Shown here: piece by piece, positions 1 to 9,359 of the stretch
How positions within the stretch are numbered: the first letter of the stretch is position 1
Layout of the letters: each line of letters opens with the position of its first letter
Assembly: GCA_049999725.1 (NCBI GenBank)
Contig: JBNGIS010017917.1
Location: forward strand, 1-20,775
Length of the DNA stretch: 20,775 nucleotides
From: Haplomitrium mnioides
Lineage: Eukaryota; Marchantiophyta; Haplomitriopsida; Calobryales
Reading direction: 5' to 3'
Program-made: the position numbers and the translations under genes
Notes under the pieces: generated by a model
Seen by the model: only the letters and a program-made list of their open reading frames with translations
Told to the model about the DNA's origin: nothing
Databases searched by the model: none

Positions 1-2490
1 AGCTACAGGGTTTACTTCCTGATCTGATCTCCCTGCAGCCTCCAACAAAATCACAAAACAATGCTGGCCTAACTGCTGTCTCTCTTTTTTTTTTTTTCTC
101 AAGTCTCCACTTCCCAGGCCAGACCTGCAAACAAACACATACACTTCTAACAGAAAACTTACAACCCACAACATCCCTTACCATCATCCTCTTCGTTCTT
201 CATGCATAATTCTGTCCTCTTGAACTTCTTCATCGTCACAGGCTTGACACTCTGTTTTCTGCTCCTGAATCCAGATCGGCTATTGATGTTGCTCTGCCTC
301 AACAATTATCTCCAGGTGAATAAACAGGCTGCTCCGTTTCCTAATTAATTGCACTGGTGAAGCAACATCTGTTTCATTGTCAGGCCATTCAGGTTCTGCC
401 AGAGTATCCATTACTCTTCCATATTGCAGCTAACACACATCCAGCCTCATAACAAAATTCTACCCATATATGGAAACACAGATTTCCAGCCTCTCCAGTT
501 TCAGCCTTTAACAGAATTTGCAAGATCCTTACAAGCTCAACCTGCCAGTACTAACCCATCCATGTGACTTAGTAGTCTCCACACCTCCATTCTTCCCTGA
601 ATTGTAGCTTGAATCTCCCATGTTCTACCTGCAGCAACACCCTCAACCAAAACAAAGCCCAGAGGGGAACCAAATCACAATCACTCCTCCATTTATTGCC
701 CAGATTCCTACATCCAGCTTTGAGAAGACCATCAGTGTTGCCAATTTTGAGTGACTGTTGGATCATTCAGCTTTGATCAAAGAATGGCGTTCTAGTTTCT
801 CAAAACTCTGACCCCTGCTCATCGTTCAACATCTGCAGCTTGTGTAACTCGCTTTTATCTGAGGTATCCACATGTCTCACCTCATAATGCAGTGTCAAGT
901 GCCCCACTGGGGAGCTCACAGCTTCCATGATTTTTCACAGAGTCTAACCACCTTCAACCTATGGCACTGATTTTCTCTGCAAGCTGTGAGGCATTCAGCT
1001 CAGGAAGACTTGGAGCTCCAAATCGCCGAGGTAGTGTATTCTTGCTCGAAGCTTGAGTGCAACCTCCTCTTGCGTTGTCAGCTTGATCCCATGACCCACA
1101 GACTGCCAAGGGAATATGTCGGGCGTCAAGAACTCTGTCCAACTACTAAAGCACCTCACCTCCCTTTCTCATCATGTCAATCCTCCTCATTTTCTTCTGA
1201 ATGGACTAGAACACATCATTGGATGACTCAAGCCACAGCCAGATCGATAGGCCTATCTCCCTTTGCATGTTTGCGTTGAGGCAAAGAATTTGACTATGAC
1301 CTCCTCCCAAATAAGTATACCTCATGCAATTTGTTGGATCTCTTGTCTCACAGCGCTGGTGTAATCTTCAAGACTCTCCTCGATTTCACATCTCCCTTTT
1401 TCACTTCCATGTAAATTCCTCCACCAATTTCACTCCTAACTGTGTTGCATGTGATTTGGTGTTGATGTTGCTTTCACCGCACAGAAAACGAAGCCAGAGT
1501 GAGAATCAATTGCATGGGAGATGACAAGAATAGTCCTTGCAGGCCATCTAAATGATCACAGCTTTCTTTGACTACAATTCAACCTCGATTGTAAGCATGG
1601 AGCTCATCATGTAGAATGTTCCCTTCTTGCTTCATTCCCTCTTCTATTACACAGGGACTCTATTCCATGAGGAATCCGCTACTCCATCTTAAGATTGTGC
1701 TCGGGTTTTGTTCTCAACGCTCTCTAACTCGCATGAATCAATTGCAGAAGAGATCTACCTACAAAACAAACTCCACGTTTCCATGTACAGATGGGAAACA
1801 GGGCGGTTGATCCTTCTGACAAATTTTCCGCTGCACTAATACTTTGACTTGATTCTGAGCGCTGATTTCCTTCGACGTGAATTTTTTGAACCTTGTGGAA
1901 AGTCATAGCTTTGTATGACGCTGCTGAAACAAACTGCCTCCTACCCACCAAACTGTTTGATTCATTCAAAAATGCAACCAACGAATAGATCTTTGCAAGC
2001 CTGATTCTTGTGAATCTGCATCCTCGCTGAATGTTCCAAGTAGAAATGTTTCTCGACAAGGAAAGAGCAACTTAACTGCTCCGAGACAAAACCGCCAGAA
2101 TCACGAGCCATAGCTGTCTCCACAACTTCCGCTTCAATTTCGAATCCGACCATAAGAATGGCCTAACCATTCTTCAATCCCCCCTGCTGCAACATTGGAG
2201 ATGGGCCCTGTGGTGGAGACGAAACGTTTAGCTCCCCGACCTGTGATGATGGTGGCCATGGAGCTGGAAATTCTGAGTCAAGAGATTGAGCATCAGCATC
2301 GAATGACAAGGCTCTCTACCAGAACACACATCGAAACCTCTTTCCCTTGCCTTCCTATTGCCATATTCCCGAAGACGATGACTCTCGTGTTGTTGAACCA
2401 GGAAACTGTGCTCCAGAGTAGCATGCGAACCCCCATCACTAACAGAAAGTAACGCTCCTCTCTCCATTTACCGGATATGCATCGCCATAC
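1..2490. other. Unassigned region without a recognisable gene
   Basis: I read both strands and found only short open frames (under about 110 codons) with no domain I can name. The plus strand is C/T-rich and the minus strand G/A-rich, which gives the minus strand a weak exon-like look, but stops recur in every frame. There is a run of 13 T at about 87-99, an A-run on the minus strand, which could be the tail of an old retroposed sequence or simple slippage. I see no tRNA, rRNA, terminal inverted repeat or LTR pair. The stretch may be decayed mobile or captured gene sequence like the fragments just to its right. Confidence 0.5.
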
Positions 2491-2494
2491 CACC

Positions 2495-2625
2495 AAAATC
2501 CATAACGCAGTCCCCAAGAACGATCTGAAACCTCCTTAGAAATAAATGCACCTACGGCTACAGCTCTCGCAATCGCAACATCCACATCATTGGTATCCAA
2601 GTGCAAAATCGTCGAGTTCGTGGGC
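2495..2625 (-). pseudogene. VOC/glyoxalase-like protein fragment
   Basis: The minus strand encodes about 40 residues resembling the C-terminal half of a vicinal-oxygen-chelate (glyoxalase/bleomycin-resistance) module. A DVDVAIARAVAVGAFI segment matches the family's 'DVDAA..RAVAAGA' helix, followed by SDRSWGLRYGF where the family usually has a 'WGDRYG..DPFG' metal-site strand. The usual DPFGH ending is not seen. VOC proteins are metal-dependent enzymes or binding proteins of small molecules, but this piece is far too short to work. It sits only about 20 bases from the EF-1alpha-like fragment, in the same orientation. Assignment is by remembered family pattern only and could be chance. Confidence 0.35.
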
Positions 2626-2644
2626 CTCCCTTCTTCTTCATCTC

Positions 2645-2763
2645 TGCTCGCCTCTCGCACCATCCTCTGCTTTAGAACCTCCAGTAATAGAATTGATGAT
2701 GAGAACGACACAATCCACCTGAGAAGTCCCAGTGATCCTGATCCTGATGAAATCGCGATCCAT
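2645..2763 (-). pseudogene. EF-1alpha-like fragment
   Basis: Reading from 2763 downwards, the minus strand gives RDFI, then ITGTSQ, DC, VLII and TGG in the exact spacing of the G-domain segment of plant translation elongation factor 1-alpha (the GHRDFIKNMITGTSQADC...STTGG region). About 20 of 28 positions agree, and a weaker match continues into the following SK.DG..RE stretch before a stop. EF-1alpha delivers aminoacyl-tRNA to the ribosome. Only about 40 of its roughly 450 residues are here, with no flanking EF-1alpha sequence on either side, so this is a captured or scrambled fragment and not a gene. Two of the mismatches replace the conserved KNM by other residues. Confidence 0.6.
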
Positions 2764-2996
2764 CACCAAATCCTTCTTTGATCTGCACGCTTGGCTGCAT
2801 CACAAGTTTGTTGTGCCTTCCACGATGCTTTCAAATGGAGATTGAATGATTTGTAGCTGACTGAAACGCGAGCTGCCACATGGTATATGACGTCCACTCT
2901 TTCCAACGCATCAACCAAGACTGTCAAGGGTGCGTTCACATCGCCTCTCATGAGATTTCTAGCAACTCTTGCACCTCCAGCAATCCACCGTATCAA
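2763..2996 (-). pseudogene. NAD(P)-dependent epimerase/dehydratase-like fragment
   Basis: The minus-strand frame contains RGDVNAPLTVLVDALERVDVIYHVAARVS, read here in two parts: RGDVNAPLTVLVDAL and ERVDVIYHVAARVS. This is the extended short-chain dehydrogenase pattern 'GD..D...L..AL.GVDVVYHVAA'. After a one-base shift, ESIVEGTTNL and then DAAKRA follow, matching the family's 'VEGT.NLL.AA..AG' helix. The frame break and a stop at 2763 show decay. The Rossmann glycine motif upstream is not recognisable. Such proteins act on nucleotide sugars, flavonoids or isoprenoid alcohols, and the fragment cannot say which. It abuts the EF-1alpha-like piece directly. Confidence 0.4.
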
Positions 2997-3056
2997 CCTC
3001 TTCTTCTTCTATGGGCATTTTCTTCAGAGGATGCTTCCGACGGCGCCAAACGTACC

Positions 3057-3065
3057 CTATTTAAA
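3057..3065 (-). promoter_or_regulatory. Possible TATA-like box
   Basis: The minus strand reads TTTAAATAG about 45 bases before an ATG that opens a 19-codon frame (MPIEEEE...) leading into the epimerase-like fragment. The spacing is plausible for a plant core promoter, but with only decayed coding sequence downstream this may be coincidence. Confidence 0.2.
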
Positions 3066-3292
3066 CCAAGCCTGCTTTAGAAGAAGTACTCCAGGTGAAA
3101 ATCTTCCGCCGCCTCTAGCATCGCCTTAACATTCCCTAATTTTCTTTTAGGGTTTTCTTACCAATTGCGGCGGCGCTGAACCCCTCATAAATTTGATATT
3201 AAATGGTTCTCAAAATTTGCTTGCTTCAACATTCTATGTCACGCTCCAAGAAATGGCAGAATAGCACTTCCTTATAGCTAGAAGACACCACT
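3066..3292. other. Junction between gene-fragment region and retroelement
   Basis: This short stretch holds no gene I can recognise. It has GCGGCGGCG-type triplets near 3170 and a TTAGGGTTTT tract near 3146. Nothing here resembles an LTR, a primer binding site or gag, so the retroelement to the right appears to be cut off on its 5' side somewhere between here and about 3380. Confidence 0.4.
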
Positions 3293-4411
3293 TTGTTGTT
3301 CTCCGATGACTATGCTCCTCTTTGTGCTCCGACAAACCTCTTTCAGAAGCTTTCGCAATCTCCTATCTCAGGACCTAACATGGAGTCATATCTTGAAGAT
3401 GCATTTCGGGTGAGAACCAAAAGCCGGTCAAAGGATAAAACTCAAATGGAGAAAGTGATCGCGCCACCTGGGAAGTACAAGACCAATCGCCAATTGGAAG
3501 GACTCCCAAAGGAGAAAGACCTGGACTACGATAAGGAAGACCCCAAGTACTATACCGAGGTGGGTCGGTCAATGAACCCTGAAGTTGTGGAGTGTGATAA
3601 TGAGGAAGTATCAGAGCAAATTAAAGGAGATCTGCAAAGGGAGATTGCAAAGGAAGTGAAATTCAATGTTCCCCCTCCTAGGAAAGAGAAGCCTTCCACA
3701 CCATTTGATGGTGTAGTTGTGGATGAAGCCACAAAACCATACGACATAGTGGGAGATGTGGGAGAAAGACAAGCAAATATCACGATAAGACAACTAATGA
3801 AGGTAGCCCCCAAGTGTAAGCAAGACCTGAAAGGATTGATAGTGAAGCAGAGGAGAAGACATTCATCACCTGTTGTAGCCACAATGTGTGTGGGTATCAC
3901 AGAGGATAAAGGACCTCCAAAAATCACAGTCAAGATTGCAGGTTGTGTTATCAATAAAGTGCCTTTGGACGGAGGGTCGGGGGTCAATATTATGATAGAC
4001 CAGACTATGCATAACCTAGGAGTCCAAGGAATGGTGGCCACCCCAAAAATACTGAGAATGGCTGATCAAACGCGAGTGTATCCGCTTGGTGTGGTGAAAG
4101 GACTCCCTACAGTGATAGGAGGTATCACCTTTAAGCTAGATTATGTAATTATACGTCCTACTACCATTTCCACTTTTCCACTTCTTTTGGGACGACCATG
4201 GCTTTATAGAGCCAAAGTGGTGACAGACTGGAGAAGAGGTCGGATCATATTTGGACATGGTACTAAGGTCACTCTACCTTTGAATGAACCTCTCAGCCAT
4301 GGAGCTGAGATGGAGGAAGAGGAGTCTGATTATACTTCCGAGGAGGAGGATAACATAAGTGAGAAAGAAGACCTTCATGAAGGCAATGTACAAATAGTGG
4401 CAGGTTTTTAA
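3293..4411 (+). pseudogene. Ty3/gypsy polyprotein, protease part (5' end of pol)
   Basis: The open frame begins with a non-ATG codon, so 3293 is only the frame edge. The first ATG that fits is near 3380 (MESYLEDAF). The first 130 residues are charged (Lys/Glu/Arg-rich), probably the tail of gag or a linker. A retropepsin-like aspartic protease follows: VPLDGGSGVNIM, with the catalytic Asp codon at 3968-3970 (residue 226), and LLLGRPWL about 75 residues later as the usual hydrophobic-Gly motif. DGGSG in place of D[ST]G[AS] occurs in some plant elements. A Glu/Asp-rich tail ends at a TAA (4409-4411), after which the same frame continues into reverse transcriptase. This domain would cut the polyprotein into mature parts. 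Confidence 0.8.
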
Positions 4412-5452
4412 TGGATAGATGAAATACCAGACCCCATTGAGGATTTAAGCCAGTTGGCACAAGAACTTCATGAGGATCTCACACATAACATGTTTGACTC
4501 TACCAATGAAATAACAGACTATAATTTCTACTTGTGGAGTATGAATGATGTACATGAGTTGTCTTTGAATGATAATGTTTCGGATGAATTCGAAGAGATA
4601 CTAGATATCTCGGTCATACCACCACTACCACCAGAATTAGATGTAAGCAATGAAGGCATCATCAAAGACGGCCAATATAAGGAGATAAACGTGGGAACAG
4701 TTGAGCACCCCAAACTTCTAAGAGTGTCGTTAGAGTTGGACAGTGAAGAATTAAGCTCGTATACCGAACTACTTAAGGAGTACTTAGATATATCTGCTCG
4801 GCATTATATGGATCTAAAAGGAGTAGACCCTGCAGTATGTCAACACAGGATTCATTTGGAGGAAGGGAGTGTCCTTGTGAGATAGAGACAGTATAGGCTA
4901 AATCCTAAGTACTCTTTATTAGTAAAAGAGGAGGTCCAAAAGTTGTTGGATGCTAGTTTTATTTACCCAGTGGAGCACTCTGAATGGTTTTCTCCTATAG
5001 TCATAGTTCCCAAAAAGAATAAGAAACTAAGGATATGCCTAGACTATATGAAGCTTAATAGTGTTACCAAGAAAGACCACTACCCACTACCATTTATTGA
5101 TAGTATTCTAGATACAGTGGCTAGAAAGGAGAGGTACTCATTTATGGATGTATTCTCAGGGTACAATCAGGTGCTCATACACCCATATGATAGGAATAAG
5201 ACTACATTTACCACGGAGTAGGGAACTTTTGCCTATAACATAATGTCGTTTGGGTTATGTAATGCACCAGCTACATTCCAGAGGGTGATGACAACAGCTT
5301 TTAAGGACTACCTCATAATCTTTATGGAGATCTTTATTGATTACTTTTGTGTTCATTCAGATCAAATTTCCCACAAGGATAAATTGCGCCTATGTTTCCA
5401 GAAGTGTAAATAGTACAGAATATGTCTGCACCCAGAGAAGTCCTATTTTGGT
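4412..5452 (+). pseudogene. Ty3/gypsy reverse transcriptase domain, inactivated
   Basis: The frame is the same as the protease frame. After an acidic spacer, RT motifs appear in order: WFSPIVIVPKKN, RICLDYMKLN, PLPFIDSILD, FMDVFSGYNQ with the first catalytic Asp (5147-5149), and FGLCNAPATFQRVM. The YxDD-type box reads FIDYF, with Asp at 5339-5341 followed by Tyr at 5342-5344 where the second catalytic Asp belongs, so polymerisation should be lost. In-frame TAG codons lie at 4883-4885, 5219-5221 and 5411-5413, and there are no frameshifts. The domain would copy element RNA to DNA in cytoplasmic particles. The connection to RNase H follows directly. Confidence 0.88.
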
Positions 5453-6130
5453 ATGAGCGAAGGAATATTGCTCAAACACCGGATTTCCAGATTCGGGATA
5501 TCAGTTGATGAAGAGAAGGTAAAGAAAATACAGCTTATTCCAATACCCACCTCAATTAAAGATGTTCGATCATTTCTAGGATGTGTGGGATACTATAGAA
5601 GATATGTGGATAAATATGCATGGATTGCTGCCCCATTAACCAAGCTATTGAAAAAGGCACAAGAGTGGTGGAGGGGTCAAGAGGCACAAGAAGCTTTTGA
5701 GGTTCTCAAGAAGAAGATGACGGAGGCACCCATTATGGTGGTGCCTGATTGGTCTAAAAAGTTCCATGTCTATATAGACACTTTGGCCTTTGCAATTGGA
5801 AGTGTCTTGAGCCAGAAGGATGATGAAAAGAGGGACCATCCTATTTATTATGCTAGCAGACAGTTGAGTGCCCCGGAGAAAAAATACCATACTACAGAGA
5901 GGGAGGCTCTGGCCATGGTATACTCGGTACAAAAGTTCCGCCATTATCTTCTAGGATATACTTTCATCTTTCATACAGACCACCAAGCATTGAAGTTCAT
6001 TGTAAATAAACCTGATTTATCTGGAAGATTGGCAAGATGGGTGATCTTGTTGCAAGAGTTCGATTTTGAGGTGCGGGTACGTCCAGGGAAGTCACATGCT
6101 AATGCAGATTTTTTGTCAAGACTGAATGAG
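5453..6130 (+). pseudogene. Ty3/gypsy RT connection and RNase H domain
   Basis: This segment is open throughout. It starts with the RT thumb/connection (VRSFLGCVGYYRRYV, then AAPLTKLLKK) and runs into RNase H: FHVYIDTLAFAIGSVLSQ with catalytic Asp at 5777-5779, TEREALAMVYSVQKFRHYL with Glu at 5903-5905, and FHTDHQAL with Asp at 5978-5980. It closes with GKSHANADFLSR. The three acidic residues expected for cleavage of the RNA strand in RNA/DNA hybrids are all present, so this is one of the better kept parts of the element. The start shown is an internal Met after a stop at 5411-5413, not a true initiation site. Confidence 0.88.
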
Positions 6131-7465
6131 CCGGAATCCACCAAGCGGCTAGATGACCACTTTGCAGATGAAAGATTATTTTATGTAGATGTTAATGCTT
6201 CTGCCTACAGGAGCATACTATTATATTTATTGTATAGCCGATACTCTTTCGGTGAAGGAGATGAAAAGAAACCAGTGTTTCAGCATAAAGTGGCTCCTTA
6301 TGTTATTCACCAAGGAGTGTTATATAAAATGGGATCGGATGAAGTGCTTAGGCGTTGCTTGGAAGTCGAAGAAAGAAACCTTGTTATATCAGCTCTACAC
6401 GAAGATCCAAAAGGAGGACATTTTGCTGTAAGTAATACTGTTAAGAAAATTTTGGAGGCTCGTTATTGGTGGCCCACTATGCACAGAGATACTATGGAAT
6501 TTATACGTGCATGTGATCCTTGCCATAGAGTGGGGAAACCCACGGCCACCTCTCATTGGCCTCTAACCCTAATACTGCCACTTGCTCCTTTTGAAAAGTG
6601 GGGAATAGATTTTGTGGGCCCTATACAACCACCTACAAGGTCAAGACATAACAGATACATTTTAGTGGCAATTGACTACTCCATTAAGTGGGTGGAAGCT
6701 GAAGCTACTAAATATGACACTGCGAAGGTGGCGGCAAAGTTTTTATTCTCCAATATTATCTCACGTTTTGGTTGCCCCTTGGAGTTAGTAAGCGACAGGG
6801 GAACACATTTCCTTAATGACACTATTGAGGCATTAACAGAGAAGTACCTTATTAAACATCGAAAAACTACTCCGTATAACCCAAAAGCGAATGGCCATAC
6901 GGAGAGGGTGAACAGAATCTTATGCATGGTTCTTAATAAGATGGCAGCATCCGATAAGATTAATTGGGACTTGAAGTTGCTGGCAGCACTATAGGCCTAT
7001 AGGACCACAGAAAAGATATCCACGAAGAAAACTCCATATTTTCTTGTTTATGGAATGCATGCAATAATGCCTATTGAGTTATCTATACCCACTTACCAAG
7101 TGGCCAATGCACAACGTAGTACACCGAAGGAAAGTGTGACCGAAAGGATGGAAGCTATCATCCAATTGGAGGAAGCTAGAAGGATGACTTTGGAGCAAAA
7201 CGAATGGATACAATTCAATCGTAAGGAGAATTATGATGAGAAAATGAAGCGAGTTATAATAGAGGAAGGAGATTTGGTGCTTATGTATGATTCTAGATAT
7301 GAAAAGTTTCCAGGGAAGCTACACACAAGGTGGGAAGGACCTTTCAAAGTAATAACTATTTTTGCAAATGGAAGTCTAGAACTAGCAACACTTTCTGAGG
7401 AGAAGTTGAAGACGAGAATTAATGGCTCCAGATTGAAGAAGTACTATTCTCAGTATGAAGAATGA
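6131..7465 (+). pseudogene. Ty3/gypsy integrase domain
   Basis: The frame is shared with the upstream pol. A zinc-binding HHCC motif is complete: His codons at 6398 and 6419, Cys codons at 6512 and 6521 (H-X6-H-X30-C-X2-C). The catalytic core has Asp at 6608-6610 (WGIDFVGP), Asp at 6794-6796 (LVSDRGTHF) and Glu at 6902-6904 (NGHTERVN), giving the standard D,D(35)E spacing. A TAG at 6992-6994 interrupts the frame just after the core. Beyond it lie a helical segment and FPGKLHTRWEGPFKV, a GPY/F-like C-terminal domain, then the natural TGA at 7463-7465. No chromodomain is present. The domain would insert element DNA into chromosomes. Confidence 0.88.
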
Positions 7466-8089
7466 ATTATTATAAACCTCTCTAAGTAAAGTGTTCGTAG
7501 GGACGCTTCAAAATTGAGAGGGGAAGTATGTGAGTCAGTGGTTGTCGGCTTATATGTTTTTTTTTAATTTTTCTGTATAAATAGTAAGTAATAGGGAGAA
7601 GTGGATGTTAATATACTAATAGTGAAAAGAATTAGAGATGATAGATGTGAAGTGGAGCTCCTGTGCACGGGTGACTCCACTTTGCAATTTTGTGTAGTCT
7701 TTGTAAGTAGTAAACTAAGGTATGTGACGTGTTATGTACTTGTACAGTGGGACTAATCCAATTGTGTTGTTTAAATGTATATACTAGTTCTCATGCACTC
7801 ATGTGAGTGTGTCGTTTTGAGTTTCAGTCAACATGTGAATATTTGTACTTGTTATGTGGGAATATGTATAGTCTTAAATTTCGTAAGTTGTGGATAAAAT
7901 CAAGTACTCGGAGGTACCAAGTCATCTCGGAGTTGCGGGTAAGAGAGTATGAAGATGATCGGGATACTTCCACAAAGAAATATGGCACGATCTTGGAAGT
8001 ATAATTTTCGGAGGTGTCGAGAGTTATGCGGAGTTCCATAATTGAGAGAAAGAAAAATAATAATAAAATATATAAATATAAATAAATAA

Positions 8090-8134
<45 letters not shown>

Positions 8135-8249
8135 CTTGATAAAGTAAAAATTGCAATAAAGACTTAATAATACTAACACAAAAGAAATAAATAAATAAAA
8201 TAAGAATAAGAATAAAATATTATATTACCACGAGGTCACTTTGATGTTA
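7466..8249 (+). other. Non-coding spacer after pol with TATA-like site and AT microsatellite
   Basis: No coding frame is convincing here. A TATAAATAG box lies at about 7576-7584. A 33-base AT dinucleotide run lies at 8094-8126, inside a very A/T-rich stretch (8041-8225) with AAATAAATA repeats. The first isolated CGGAGGT motifs appear near 7908 and 8008, before the dense array begins. The AT run is a likely source of length variation or assembly error. Confidence 0.55.
7516..7526 (+). promoter_or_regulatory. Candidate polypurine tract
   Basis: GAGAGGGGAAG lies 50 bases after the pol stop and is followed by TATGTGAGTCAG. It looks like the purine tract that primes plus-strand DNA synthesis in LTR elements. 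If it is the terminal tract, a 3' LTR could begin near 7529. The accessory ORF and second LTR-like stretch further right argue that it may be an internal tract or chance. Confidence 0.35.
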
Positions 8250-8387
8250 TCTTTGTATCTTCGGAGATGCACTCTTTGTATCTTCGGAGGTGCACTCTTT
8301 GTACTTTCGGAGATGCACTCTTTGTATCTTCGGAGGTGCATTCTTTGTATCTTTGGAGGTGCACTCTTTGTATCTTCGGAGGTACCG
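8250..8387 (+). repeat. 23-bp tandem repeat, six units
   Basis: Six head-to-tail units of TCTTTGTATCTTCGGAGGTG plus CAC start at 8250, 8273, 8296, 8319, 8342 and 8365. They differ by one to four substitutions and no indels, the last being the most diverged. Long open frames across it on either strand are products of the repeat period and are not genes. Confidence 0.93.
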
Positions 8388-9245
8388 TCTGTAGTTTTGG
8401 AGGTGCGCTCGGAGGTGCGGAAGTACGTTACTCGGAGGTTCATTCGGAGGTGCCGTCTATTCACTCAGAGGTGCGAAAGTAGGTTTTTCGGAGGTCTGCG
8501 GAGGTTCCTTGGAGGTGTACGTTACTCGGAGGTTTGCGCTCAGAGATTTTTGGGGATCTGCGGAGCTGGTCATTGCGGAAGTGCGGAACCTGCGGAAGTT
8601 CACTTCGGAGGCGTTCGATTCGGAAGCTCGTGGAGGTGTTCTGCTTGGGGCATTTGCGGAGGTTCATCGTGCGTTTTCGGAGGTTTTCAGAAGCGCGGAG
8701 TTTGTCGGAGGTCTTCGGAAGTGCGGCTTTGTAGTTTCGGAGGTGTGCGGCACTCGGAGATCTGCGGAGGTCCTTCGGCGTTGCGTGCTATTTTGGGGTG
8801 GTTTTTCGGAAGTGTTATTCGGATTTTTGGAGGTCAGAGGCGTTCATTTCAGAGATCTGCGGAGTTTTTCGGAGGTCTGCGGAGGTCTCTCGGAGGTGTA
8901 TCGTCTGCGGAGATATTCGGAAGTGCTCAACGGAGTTTAGGTTTTTGGAGGTGATGGCTTCGGTTTCAGAGGGGTGCGACTTCGTGGGTGCGATTTCGGA
9001 GTTGCTCTCTTCGGTTCTGCGGAGGTTCTTCAGCGTTGCGTCGTTTGCGGAGGTTAGGTTTTTTGAGATTTTGTAAGTTGGCGGAGGTGTGCACTCGGAC
9101 TTTTTGGGGTTTACAGAGGTCCACGGAGGTGCTATCTTCGGAAGCCTGCGGAGGTGCATATTTGGGAGTGTTGTTTCTGTGTTTTCGGAGGGGCTCATTT
9201 CAGAGGTCAGAAGTCTACGGAGGTGTACATGTTGTAGAGGAGGTG
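8388..9245 (+). repeat. Irregular CGGAGGT-motif array
   Basis: Dozens of CGGAGGT, CGGAAGT and CGGAGAT heptamers, usually preceded by TT or TG, are spread at irregular spacing of roughly 10-30 bases through about 850 bases. The 23-bp tandem repeat to its left carries the same core, so the array probably grew from such units and decayed. GGAGG runs give a strong G bias on the plus strand. Open frames of up to 237 codons on plus and 144 on minus are translations of the motif (Ser/Glu/Val/Arg/Gly or Leu/Arg/Arg-rich) with no protein family signature. The array lies inside the retroelement, between integrase and the second ORF. Confidence 0.85.
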
Positions 9246-9327
9246 GCAATTTTTTGTGTTGAACCTAAGTGAACAAGGGCTACTTGATTTTCTTTGGTTG
9301 TGAGCTGACTTCGGCGGGGTAGCAGAG

Positions 9328-9335
9328 CTTTATAA
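9328..9335 (+). promoter_or_regulatory. TATA-like box before the accessory ORF
   Basis: CTTTATAA occurs about 25-32 bases before the ATG at 9360, flanked by GAGCT/AGCTC arms. It could drive a separate transcript for the downstream ORF. The ATG would then be almost at the transcription start, so either a later ATG is used or the site has no role. Confidence 0.25.
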
Positions 9336-9359
9336 GTTCAGCTCTCCTTTTACTTTGAG

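Noticed and set aside
87-99. T13 run as a poly(A) tail of a minus-strand retrocopy
   Set aside because: No coding sequence or target-site duplication tied to it could be recognised, so simple slippage explains it as well.
3550-4041. 163-codon minus-strand open frame
   Set aside because: It lies antisense to the protease region of pol, has no recognisable domain, and is explained by codon bias of the sense frame.
5645-5944. 99-codon minus-strand frame
   Set aside because: It lies entirely antisense to the well-supported RNase H domain and has no signature of its own.
8241-8954. 237-codon plus-strand open frame
   Set aside because: It is a translation of the CGGAGGT repeat array, with periodic low-complexity composition and no family signature.
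8815-9249. 144-codon minus-strand open frame rich in HLRR
   Set aside because: It is the reverse-strand reading of the same motif array. The LRR-like letters are coincidental and not leucine-rich repeats.
7529-9358. Whole spacer after the first polypurine tract taken as the 3' LTR
   Set aside because: No CA end or second copy could be found, and a further ORF and a second LTR-like end follow. It remains an alternative, not the preferred reading.
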